The notes under the pieces are model-generated. The model ran no database searches and was not told the origin of the DNA. It was given only the letters and a program-made list of their open reading frames with translations. From positions 1-13,935 of the forward strand of contig JAPCJV010000011.1 of the NCBI GenBank assembly GCA_027886785.1: a stretch of DNA of 13,935 nt, in the 5' to 3' direction. This DNA comes from Nitrososphaerota archaeon (GTDB lineage Archaea > Thermoproteota > Nitrososphaeria > Nitrososphaerales > CADDZS01). This document shows, piece after piece, positions 1 to 6,616 of the stretch (position 1 is the first letter of the stretch; every line of letters starts with the position of its first letter). Both the position numbers and the translations under genes were made by a program.

Positions 1-3
1 AAA

Positions 4-249
4 ATGCCGACAACAGCGGTCGTAATTACATTTGACGATGATTATTCCTGTTTAGCAGCAGTTCAGGAGAATTTGAGCATGGAACAGCTAGAAAAAATGG
101 TGGGAAGGAACGTAGAGTTTGATGTGTCCAAAACTAAAATCGCAAAGGGGAAGGTCACGGGGGTAGAAGGAGACCTAGTTCAGATAAGGTGGTCGGATGT
201 TCCGCTCGGACTGGGACAGAGTTCGATGATGCGGATTATGGACACCTAG
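4..249 (+). CDS. Small hypothetical protein, possible small beta-barrel
   Basis: I do not recognise this 81-residue protein. The second half (from about residue 26) alternates short charged and hydrophobic stretches (GRNVEFD, KGKVTGVEGDLVQIRW), which suggests a small SH3-like beta-barrel; that is inference. The frame is open to the window edge, so the true start could lie upstream. A second candidate start is the ATG at 79, about 10 nt after a GGAG at 65-68. It would give a 56-residue protein holding only the barrel-like part. No signal peptide, membrane segment or cysteine motif is visible. It stands alone, and a gene-free stretch of nearly 700 bases follows it. Confidence 0.5.
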   Translation: MPTTAVVITFDDDYSCLAAVQENLSMEQLEKMVGRNVEFDVSKTKIAKGKVTGVEGDLVQIRWSDVPLGLGQSSMMRIMDT

Positions 250-842
250 TTGCATCTCTAGCTATGTCGAAATGTTGGAACTCGCAATTCGCGTAGCTTC
301 AGCTTTCCGTCTCACAGATTAAACAAGTCCGGCCCCTGTGAAGTGTTACCGGCATTACTTCTGGGTATTTTGGGTGTTTAGTACAACTTGAGCAGGGTCT
401 GTATTCTAGTGAAGTGGAAAGTAGCTCTTGTATCGTAGTTGACATTGTGACCTGCCGACGGACACTTGGGATTTAACCTTCAACATGTGGATCGCAAAAT
501 AAGAAGGTCAAATCATTACTAATTCGGCAAATATTCCGGATCAAAAATATTGTGTTCGAGATCCGCGATATGAATATCGAAACTCGAAGCGTGATCAGGA
601 ATAAGTTTTTGCCGCGATTATCTAATTCGCTTCAGCACAGTAGTTTTGAGTTCGTTCAGGATCGAACAAACAAGAAGGACACAGGCCCTCTATTTCGTCA
701 GATTCCAGCATCGGTAGATAATCATCCCCGCATCGGGCGCAAGTGGCAGTCAATGTGATCTCATTACTGTATTCGTCGATACCGCCTAATATCAATTTCC
801 GGCGGAATGCGAAATAATGAGAGACAAGATTCTATCACAACG
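250..842. other. Long stretch without a recognisable gene
   Basis: I see no convincing coding region on either strand. The longest plus-strand reading frame (552-758, GTG start) has no ribosome site or family features. I looked for tRNA-like T-arms, the RNase P conserved core, SRP RNA motifs and C/D boxes and found none. The only structure noted is a possible 5-bp hairpin, CCGCC (782-786) with GGCGG (801-805). Decayed sequence or an unrecognised RNA remain possible. Confidence 0.4.
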
Positions 843-852
843 TTTTTATAAT
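843..852 (+). promoter_or_regulatory. Probable TATA box for the aIF1 gene
   Basis: TTTTTATAAT matches an archaeal TATA box. A start of transcription about 26 nt downstream would give a leader of some 60 nt before the aIF1 ATG at 936, whose ribosome site is GAGGTC (924-929). Confidence 0.4.
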
Positions 853-935
853 TTCGAGGGCCATTTCTCACTCTGAACAATGCGTAAGGTACCTCAAATT
901 TTCCGCTCAATGCCAAGTCACGCGAGGTCGCCGTG

Positions 936-1244
936 ATGGCTGAAGTATGCACGACGTGCGGCCTGCCCAAAGATCTTTGTGTATGCGAAGAGCTCGAAAA
1001 AGAAGAGACTCGTATAGTCGTTCGCCTCGAAATGCGGAGGTTCAGAAAACCCACTACAATGGTGGAAGGGCTGAATCCAAAACGCTCTGATTTGGATAGG
1101 ATCGCGAAGGATCTAAAGAGCAAATTGGCGTGCGGAGGAACGGCGAAAGAAGGGTACATCCTCCTCCAGGGCGATCACCGCGATCAGGTCAGAGATAGCC
1201 TCGTGAACATGGGGTTCGGCGAGGGAACGATCGAAGTCCAGTAG
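936..1244 (+). CDS. Translation initiation factor aIF1 (SUI1 family)
   Basis: This 102-residue protein is the archaeal homologue of eIF1/SUI1. The factor binds the small ribosomal subunit near the P site and enforces accurate start-codon choice. The N-terminus carries the zinc-binding motif usual in archaeal aIF1: CTTCG at Cys5/Cys8 and LCVC at Cys15/Cys17. The SUI1 fold follows from about residue 24, with the basic loop RRFRKPTTMVEGL and the ending GFGEGTIEVQ. The length is typical. A GTG at 933 is also in frame, but the ATG at 936 gives the usual MAEVC start and lies 6 nt from GAGGTC (924-929). A zinc-ribbon reading frame follows in the same frame after two TAG codons (1242 and 1260). Confidence 0.92.
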   Translation: MAEVCTTCGLPKDLCVCEELEKEETRIVVRLEMRRFRKPTTMVEGLNPKRSDLDRIAKDLKSKLACGGTAKEGYILLQGDHRDQVRDSLVNMGFGEGTIEVQ

Positions 1245-1262
1245 TTTAGAATATCAACATAG

Positions 1263-1502
1263 GAGAGGTTCTGGTCGGAAGAAGAAATCTCCTCCTCCAA
1301 AGAGGCAGAGCCTTCCGCGGAATTCAAGCCAAAACTGCGGAGGAGAAGCCTCGCAGGTCGCAAAAAACTCTGTCCTCAATGTTTGTCGGAGCTGTCGATC
1401 GCCACCTCAGTTTCTGGGTGGTTACTGCCGGCTTACTACTTTTGTTCGAATTGCGGGTACTCGGGTTATGTGGCGCTGGAACACATGCCCGTAGAAAAAT
1501 AA
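1263..1502 (+). CDS. Small zinc-ribbon protein without a canonical start codon
   Basis: Positions 1263-1502 read openly between stops and encode a C-terminal zinc ribbon: CPQC (1371-1382), then SGWLLPAYYFCSNCGY and a tail ending ALEHMPVEK. The four cysteines form two CxxC knuckles about 20 residues apart. From memory, small archaeal proteins with an SGWL-P-Y-C-CGY-G core are common, so I take this as a real gene of about 55-79 residues; its function is unknown. None of the three frames contains ATG, GTG or TTG between the aIF1 stop and the first CxxC. A good ribosome site, AGGAGAGG (1261-1268), is present. The residue expected to start the protein falls near TCG 1275, one base from TTG; ATC 1287 and CTG 1335 are rare-start candidates. 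A sequence error, rare start or decay are all possible. The listed start is simply the first codon after the stop. Confidence 0.6.
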   Translation, partial: ERFWSEEEISSSKEAEPSAEFKPKLRRRSLAGRKKLCPQCLSELSIATSVSGWLLPAYYFCSNCGYSGYVALEHMPVEK

Positions 1503-1525
1503 TAACTTTACCTTTCTCGCTTTGC

Positions 1526-1726
1526 TTACTTTAGAGACTCCCTAGTCTTCTTCGATAATCGTTTCATTGCTTTTTTTCGTTTGGTCGATTTCCCAGGTTT
1601 TCTATTTGCTTTAGTCTTGGGCTTCGGCGACTTCTTTTTCTCATTCTCCATTTCTTTGAAAGCTTCTTCCATCGCTTTTTTGAATTCGTCACCCATTGGA
1701 TCGGTAAAATAAGCCAAGCTATTCAA
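1526..1726 (-). CDS. Small lysine-rich hypothetical protein downstream of thyX
   Basis: I do not recognise this 66-residue protein. The N-terminal third is an amphipathic, acidic helix (DEFKKAMEEAFKEMENE). The rest is a very basic Lys/Arg/Pro/Ser tail with little order, which could bind nucleic acid; that is inference. The reading frame begins with TTG at 1726, five bases after the thyX stop on the same strand, so the two are probably cotranscribed. An in-frame ATG at 1696 would give 56 residues. No ribosome site is clear for either start, and an out-of-frame ATG just before (1730) opens only a three-codon frame. Low complexity makes the call less certain. Confidence 0.45.
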   Translation of the reverse strand: MNSLAYFTDPMGDEFKKAMEEAFKEMENEKKKSPKPKTKANRKPGKSTKRKKAMKRLSKKTRESLK

Positions 1727-1731
1727 CCATC

Positions 1732-2349
1732 TTACGCTTCAATTATTTCTTTGAAAATGGACGGAGCGACTGCCTTGCATTCCTTTATCATAAGCTCCGC
1801 GAGTTCCCTTATTTCCCACTGTGCTTGAGTCGCTGTCCTCTGCCAGAAAAAATGCATAAGACTTCGGGCATTCGCGGTTATTACCAATTTGGTACCGATA
1901 GATTGCGGCAGAATAAATCGCGCGTCTTCTTTGGGAACTTCAAGCTCCTTCAATTTCTTAAACGCCGCAACCGAAGCTTTCAAGAAATCTTCGTATACTT
2001 TAAGGGCGTCCGGGTTTACTTGGATAGAGGGCGGGGTAATGAAATCTTCTTTCTCCACCGCACTGAATCGCTGGCTCTCTTGATCGTAGCTCGCAATTCT
2101 GTGCCGGACAAGTTGATGTGAACACACTCTGCTTATTCCCTCGATTTCAAACATGAAAACCGCATGCTCTATTACGTCAAACGTTTTGTCACGCAGCGCT
2201 TTTGCGATCAGATCTTTTTCGTAGCCGGGGCGTGAAGCTAGTTCGGCTTCCAATTCTTCGATCGGTTTCGCACTGTAGCATCTGCGCATTGCCAATGCGA
2301 CAGTGACCTCTGGATTTGGCGTATGCCATAATAAACGTGCTCGAATCAT
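1732..2349 (-). CDS. thyX: Flavin-dependent thymidylate synthase ThyX
   Basis: ThyX makes dTMP from dUMP, using methylene-tetrahydrofolate (or an archaeal pterin) as carbon donor and FAD/NADPH for reduction. It acts as a tetramer in the cytoplasm. The ThyX signature RHR-x7-S is complete: Arg82-His83-Arg84, then IASYDQE and Ser92, followed by QRF. The C-terminal conserved block is also present: TANARSLMHFFWQR (Arg162, Arg171), then AQWEIREL. At 205 residues the length is normal. The ATG at 2349 is the first start and gives the expected N-terminus. A small basic gene follows five bases downstream. A possible TATA element (ctttaag, 2403-2409) lies in the 134-bp gap shared with the divergent protease gene. 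Confidence 0.95.
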   Translation of the reverse strand: MIRARLLWHTPNPEVTVALAMRRCYSAKPIEELEAELASRPGYEKDLIAKALRDKTFDVIEHAVFMFEIEGISRVCSHQLVRHRIASYDQESQRFSAVEKEDFITPPSIQVNPDALKVYEDFLKASVAAFKKLKELEVPKEDARFILPQSIGTKLVITANARSLMHFFWQRTATQAQWEIRELAELMIKECKAVAPSIFKEIIEA

Positions 2350-2434
2350 TATCGCTCAGCAATAACGCAGCGAAGAAAAGGTTTTTCCTAATGAAGGCAA
2401 CTCTTTAAGCGCATAGAGGATAATTTCCTCTGAA

Positions 2435-2445
2435 TTTTATTTTTC
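2435..2445 (+). promoter_or_regulatory. Probable TATA element for the protease-proS operon
   Basis: The T/A-rich element TTTTATTTTTC lies about 45 nt before the TTG start at 2484. It predicts a transcript start near 2465 and a leader of about 20 nt. The intergenic region is shared with thyX on the other strand. Confidence 0.35.
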
Positions 2446-2483
2446 TCGGTTCGATCACGGTCTAGGTGACGTGAAAACTAATT

Positions 2484-3848
2484 TTGCAGTCTAACCCCTA
2501 TAAGTACCGAAGAAAGGTTCAGTATGTTGCCATAGTGTTTGCGGCTGCATTGATTATTCTACTGATTGCTGAATTTGCTTCCTTCGGCGTCGGTGCATAC
2601 TATGTTTACAACAAACCTATCAGCAACGTACAGGCTATCACTTCGAGAAATGCGACTGGAACCATCTTGCACGTCACTGCGATCAGTTTGAAGAATATCT
2701 CCCAAAGATCTGTGTGGATTGACCCCCAAATTCAGTCAGACGTTAATGGGAATTTACTTGTCAACCGTGCCACGGGGTTCCCGATTGCAGGAATCACTAC
2801 TAATTCCTCCGGTGGAATCTCCAAATCCTTTCGTCTAAACCAGTCCACTCTTAACGGGATCCAATCTGATGGACAGACAATTCATGAAGTGTGGTTAATC
2901 GGTACAAATGCAACGGGTTCAAAAGGATCGTCAGATCTAGTACAAATTACGAGTGATTCGGAAGAAAATTACAGCGTCTCCAGCCCGGTGGAAAAGATCA
3001 CTCTGTTTGCAACGTTGATCACGTTTCCGCTGACGGTTAATTCCAATTTTGGCGTCGTTTTTTTGGCGTTGTGGACCATTTATTTGATCTTGTTTTCGAT
3101 GGCTCTGAACGGCCCCTTGAGAAGTATATGGGGTTCTGTCAGGCAAGCTTCCGCAAAAGGTACCAAAGCTCTGTTTGACAACTCGATGTTTGCGACTTTG
3201 ATTATTTTTCCGATCATTGTTTGGGTCACCGTAGCGCTGTCTTTGCTCGAGCAGGCGGGAGGGGTAGCAACAGGCAGTCTCCCCACAGTGGATCCTTTGC
3301 TGCAGTTCGTGGAGCTCTCCCTAGCTCCTGTGCGCGAAGAATTAGGATTCAGGGTAATTCCGATCGGACTCGTCGCTCTCCTAATTCTATTTTCGCGGGG
3401 GAGAATCCGTGACGGCCTGCTTGCCCTTTGGCATCCCTCTCGGTACTTGAAAAAGAACGATTCTCCAGCGCAGTACAGAAGTAATTTGAAAACAATCTAT
3501 GTTGTGGTTGGTCTGAGTGCGATCCTGTTTGGATTGGCACACGTACTTCTCGGCGCCGGTTGGGGTCCCGGGAAAATTCTAAGCGCTGCAGTTGCCGGAG
3601 TCGGATTAGGAGCGCTTTATTATCTGTATGGATTTCCGGCGGCCGTGCTCCTCCACTGGGCGATAGATTACTTTCTTACGACGTTTGATCTGCTCCCGGT
3701 AATGCGAACTTACCTCGATTTTATTACGATATACACTCTGGCAATTTCAGTCGCTGGGTCTGTTGTCCTGATCCTACTTTTAGTACGAAGATTTAGAAAC
3801 CGATCGAATAGTACGGTTTTTCCGAGATGGAGAACTAGAAATAGATGA
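2484..3848 (+). CDS. CPBP-family (Rce1/Abi-like) intramembrane metalloprotease with extracytoplasmic domain
   Basis: This 454-residue membrane protein has the three CPBP/Abi motifs of glutamate-type intramembrane proteases: EELGFR (Glu285, Glu286, Arg290), FGLAH (Phe349, His353) and HWAID (His391, Asp395). Family members include the CaaX protease Rce1; the substrate here is unknown. Segments in order are a basic N-terminus with a transmembrane helix (about 13-38), a polar domain (about 40-170) with six N-x-S/T sequons (Asn56, 71, 107, 119, 142, 162), then about six further hydrophobic segments to residue 435 and a basic tail. The extra domain probably faces outward. The TTG at 2484 is the first start after an in-frame stop at 2472; no ATG gives the N-terminal helix. 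Its stop overlaps the proS ATG (ATGA, 3845-3848), so the two are translationally coupled. Confidence 0.85.
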   Translation: MQSNPYKYRRKVQYVAIVFAAALIILLIAEFASFGVGAYYVYNKPISNVQAITSRNATGTILHVTAISLKNISQRSVWIDPQIQSDVNGNLLVNRATGFPIAGITTNSSGGISKSFRLNQSTLNGIQSDGQTIHEVWLIGTNATGSKGSSDLVQITSDSEENYSVSSPVEKITLFATLITFPLTVNSNFGVVFLALWTIYLILFSMALNGPLRSIWGSVRQASAKGTKALFDNSMFATLIIFPIIVWVTVALSLLEQAGGVATGSLPTVDPLLQFVELSLAPVREELGFRVIPIGLVALLILFSRGRIRDGLLALWHPSRYLKKNDSPAQYRSNLKTIYVVVGLSAILFGLAHVLLGAGWGPGKILSAAVAGVGLGALYYLYGFPAAVLLHWAIDYFLTTFDLLPVMRTYLDFITIYTLAISVAGSVVLILLLVRRFRNRSNSTVFPRWRTRNR

Positions 3849-5338
3849 CAGGAACATCGAGTTCGAAAAACAAAGCGAACTCCAAGGTCCAAGAAGAAGC
3901 TCTCGGTATCTCCGTAAAGAAAGCTGAAGATCTTTCTGAGTGGTTTACGCAGGTGGTACTAAAAGCAGAACTCGCTGACTATGCCGGCTCAAAGGGATTC
4001 ATTGTTCTGAGACCCAACGGCTATGATATCTGGGAGGAGATCAAACAAACTTTTGATTCCGTAATTAGAAAGACCGGGCATAGAGATGCTTACTTTCCAA
4101 CGCTCATTCCCGAATCTCTGTTGAAAAGAGAAGCCCAACATTTTGAGGGATTCACTCCGGAAGTTTTCTGGGTGACCCAATCAGGGAATCAGGAACTTGC
4201 CGAAAGATATGCTGTGAGGCCGACCTCCGAAACCATCATACATGATTCCATGTCTCGCTGGATCAGAAGCTGGAGGGATCTTCCAATGCTCCTCAACGCG
4301 TGGAACTCCGTGTTGAGAGCCGAGATAAAATCTACGAAACCCTTCATTCGAAGTGCCGAGTTTCTCTGGCAGGAGGGGCACACTGCACACGCAACCGAAC
4401 CCGAAGCAGAAAAAGAAGTGATGGATATCCTCCAGGAATATCGAAAAATCATGGAGGACCTGCTCGCGATTCCCGTTTACCTCGGAAAAAAGAGCGAATC
4501 GGAGAAATTTGTGGGAGCGGTCTATACCACGACTCTGGAAGCGATGATGCCTGATGGGAGGGCCGTCCAAATGGGAACCTCACACCATTTAGGTCAAAAT
4601 TTCTCGAAACCGTTTGAAATTAGATTTCTGGGAAAAGATAGCGAGCTTCATTTCGTATGGCAGACTTCCTGGGGGATTTCCTGGAGAATCATCGGAGCTG
4701 CCATTATGGAGCACGGGGACGACAAAGGGCTCATCCTTCCGCCCAAGGTCTCCCCTATTCAAGTTGTAATCGTACCCATAATTTTTTCGCAAACGGACAG
4801 CGAGGCTGTACTGACAGAATGCAGTAGAATCGAAAAAACTCTTTCTGCAAACGGACTGAGGACCTATCTTGATTCCAGAGACAATTACACTCCCGGATGG
4901 AAATACAATGAATGGGAATTGAAGGGTGTTCCCTTGCGGATTGAAATTGGACCCAGAGATCTGAGTAAACAGGCCGCTGTCATTGTCCGGCGGGATACGG
5001 GAAAGAAAGAATCTGTTCCTATTTCAGGAATTTTAGAAGCTACAAAAGAAAGACTGGAGCAGGTGCAAACTTTTCTAAAGGCAGCTGCGACACAACGCCT
5101 AAAAGATCAGACGCATGAAGCCAGCAATTATGAAGAATTGAAACGGATCTTAGATACGCAAGGAGGATTCATAAAAGCTGCCTGGTGTGGTTCTGAAAGT
5201 TGTGAGGCGAAGGTTAAGGAAGATACCGGGGCCGACATTCGGCTAATCCCGTTTGATGAATCTCCAGAGTTTGGGTCGACCTGCGCGATATGCGGCGAGC
5301 CTGCGAAAACGATCGCATATTTCGCCCGTGCTTATTGA
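3845..5338 (+). CDS. proS: Prolyl-tRNA synthetase (archaeal/eukaryotic type)
   Basis: This class II enzyme charges tRNA-Pro with proline. The 497 residues are full length for the archaeal/eukaryotic form, which lacks the bacterial editing insertion. The catalytic core shows RPTSE (125-129), motif 2 as IRSAEFLWQEGH (168-179), and motif 3 as TSWGISWRIIGA with Arg281, followed by HGDDKGLILPPK. The anticodon-binding domain starts near 303 (SPIQVVIVPI). The C-terminal domain has four zinc-ligand cysteines, Cys448, Cys453, Cys480 and Cys483, and the protein ends in Tyr (YFARAY), as this subgroup does. The ATG at 3845 overlaps the protease stop. The stop codon lies three bases from the stop of the convergent aminotransferase gene. 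Confidence 0.96.
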   Translation: MTGTSSSKNKANSKVQEEALGISVKKAEDLSEWFTQVVLKAELADYAGSKGFIVLRPNGYDIWEEIKQTFDSVIRKTGHRDAYFPTLIPESLLKREAQHFEGFTPEVFWVTQSGNQELAERYAVRPTSETIIHDSMSRWIRSWRDLPMLLNAWNSVLRAEIKSTKPFIRSAEFLWQEGHTAHATEPEAEKEVMDILQEYRKIMEDLLAIPVYLGKKSESEKFVGAVYTTTLEAMMPDGRAVQMGTSHHLGQNFSKPFEIRFLGKDSELHFVWQTSWGISWRIIGAAIMEHGDDKGLILPPKVSPIQVVIVPIIFSQTDSEAVLTECSRIEKTLSANGLRTYLDSRDNYTPGWKYNEWELKGVPLRIEIGPRDLSKQAAVIVRRDTGKKESVPISGILEATKERLEQVQTFLKAAATQRLKDQTHEASNYEELKRILDTQGGFIKAAWCGSESCEAKVKEDTGADIRLIPFDESPEFGSTCAICGEPAKTIAYFARAY

Positions 5339-5341
5339 TTT

Positions 5342-6484
5342 CTAATTCTGTAGAACCTCGTGCATCGTCGAGATCGTTCTATCGACTTCTTCCGGAGTTA
5401 GGAAAGGCTGTATTGGAAGCTGGAACACCGTCTTGCAAACGGTTTCGGCGATTGGATAATCGCCCTCCTTGAATCCGAATTTTTCTTGATAATAGGGTTG
5501 AAGATGGATGGGCGTGGGCCAAGAGACATCCGCCTCGACTCCTTCTTCCCTCAATTTCTGAACAAGTTTATCCCGAGAAAGGCCGGCTGTCTTCTCATCA
5601 AGAGTTAGGGCAAACATGTACCATGCATGATTTTTCGTATCATCGACTCTCTGGAAGCCAAGACTTTCTATATCTTCCAGTCCGCTCATTAGAGCAGCTG
5701 CGTTCGACCTTCTTTTCTCATTCAGTTCGTCCAAAATTTTTAGTTGTTCTATCCCGATTGCGGCACAAATCTCCAGCATTCGGAAATTGTAACCGAACGT
5801 TTTTTGATTGTACCTGCTCGCCTGTCCTTGATTTCGCTCCATTCGAATCCGCTCTGCAACTGCGTCATCATTGGTCGTCACGAAACCTCCCTCTCCTGTG
5901 TGGAGATTCTTCGTTGCATACGTGCTGAAACAGGACAAATCTGAAATGTTACCTATCTTTTTTCCGTTGTAGCTCGCCCCGATCGCCTCTGCAGAATCCT
6001 CGACGACCTTCAAATTGTGTCGTTTCGCGATTTGTCCTAATTTTCCCAGGTCAGCAGGAAGCCCATATACATCAACGGGTTCTATCGCAATAGTCTTTTC
6101 ACTGACCTTTTCTTCCACGTTATCAGGATCAATATTGAAAGTTTCTGGATCGACATCTGCAAAAACAGGGGTCAAACCGGAAGCAAGGGCAGCATTGGCG
6201 GTGGCAGCAAAGCTAAGAGGAGAGGTAATTGCTTCGGCGTTCTTTCTTTTGGGGTCAGCGATGGAATACAGGGCAAGATGGAGCGCCGCCGTTCCGGAAT
6301 TAACAGCGACCACGTTTCGGCAACCGATATATTGTGTTAATGCAGCCTCGAATTCCTTTACCTTCGCCCCCTGAACGAGCATGCCCGACTTTAGTATGGA
6401 AATAACGGAACGCTCTATGGCTTCGTCATTGTACGGTTTTGCAATCTTAATGTTAGGCCGCTTTTGGCTCTGCTCGGAAGTCAT
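5342..6484 (-). CDS. DegT/DnrJ/EryC1/StrS-family PLP-dependent aminotransferase
   Basis: This 380-residue fold-type I PLP enzyme belongs to the family that transfers an amino group to keto-sugar nucleotides, usually for glycans or glycolipids; related enzymes act on non-sugar keto substrates. The cofactor lysine lies in FSTYATKNLHTGEGG (Lys192), with an upstream PLP-contact stretch EDSAEAIGA. The family's NSGTAALHLAL and YPIAETVCK segments are also present. The reading frame extends to a TTG at 6493, but I chose the ATG at 6484: a TATAA element sits 27 nt upstream of it, as in a leaderless mRNA, and no family feature is lost. The gene is convergent with proS and divergent from the Tes gene. 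No nucleotide-sugar dehydratase is in view, so the substrate is unknown. Confidence 0.88.
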   Translation of the reverse strand: MTSEQSQKRPNIKIAKPYNDEAIERSVISILKSGMLVQGAKVKEFEAALTQYIGCRNVVAVNSGTAALHLALYSIADPKRKNAEAITSPLSFAATANAALASGLTPVFADVDPETFNIDPDNVEEKVSEKTIAIEPVDVYGLPADLGKLGQIAKRHNLKVVEDSAEAIGASYNGKKIGNISDLSCFSTYATKNLHTGEGGFVTTNDDAVAERIRMERNQGQASRYNQKTFGYNFRMLEICAAIGIEQLKILDELNEKRRSNAAALMSGLEDIESLGFQRVDDTKNHAWYMFALTLDEKTAGLSRDKLVQKLREEGVEADVSWPTPIHLQPYYQEKFGFKEGDYPIAETVCKTVFQLPIQPFLTPEEVDRTISTMHEVLQN

Positions 6485-6508
6485 GAAACTCAAATTTCTC
6501 TGCAGAAC

Positions 6509-6514
6509 TTATAA
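6509..6514 (-). promoter_or_regulatory. TATA box of the aminotransferase gene
   Basis: TTATAA is centred about 27 nt upstream of the ATG at 6484. That spacing predicts a leaderless transcript and supports this start over the TTG at 6493. Confidence 0.55.
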
Positions 6515-6585
6515 CTTGAACTCATTTCCTTGATGATCAGATTCGAGATATCGTTTTGTGAACAAACTATTGTAAAAGAGCATTC

Positions 6586-6592
6586 TTAAATA
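6586..6592 (+). promoter_or_regulatory. TATA box of the Tes-family gene
   Basis: TTAAATA is centred about 28 nt upstream of the ATG at 6617, again a leaderless layout. No Shine-Dalgarno sequence is obvious before this ATG. Confidence 0.6.
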
Positions 6593-6616
6593 CCACTGAC
6601 AGTAGTAGGTTTCGCT

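Noticed and set aside
552..758. Plus-strand reading frame of 68 codons with GTG start
   Set aside because: No ribosome site or promoter, no family features, and composition like non-coding sequence.
933..935. GTG start for aIF1
   Set aside because: The ATG directly after it gives the conserved MAEVC beginning and better spacing to GAGGTC.
764..1159. Minus-strand reading frame of 131 codons opposite aIF1
   Set aside because: It lies largely across the confident aIF1 gene and its Arg/Ser-rich translation looks like an antisense shadow.
6485..6493. TTG start of the aminotransferase, three codons upstream
   Set aside because: The TATA box spacing fits a leaderless transcript from the ATG at 6484.
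6531..6540. TGATGATCAG as a possible C/D-box RNA start
   Set aside because: No matching D or D' box at the right distance, and it lies inside a promoter region.
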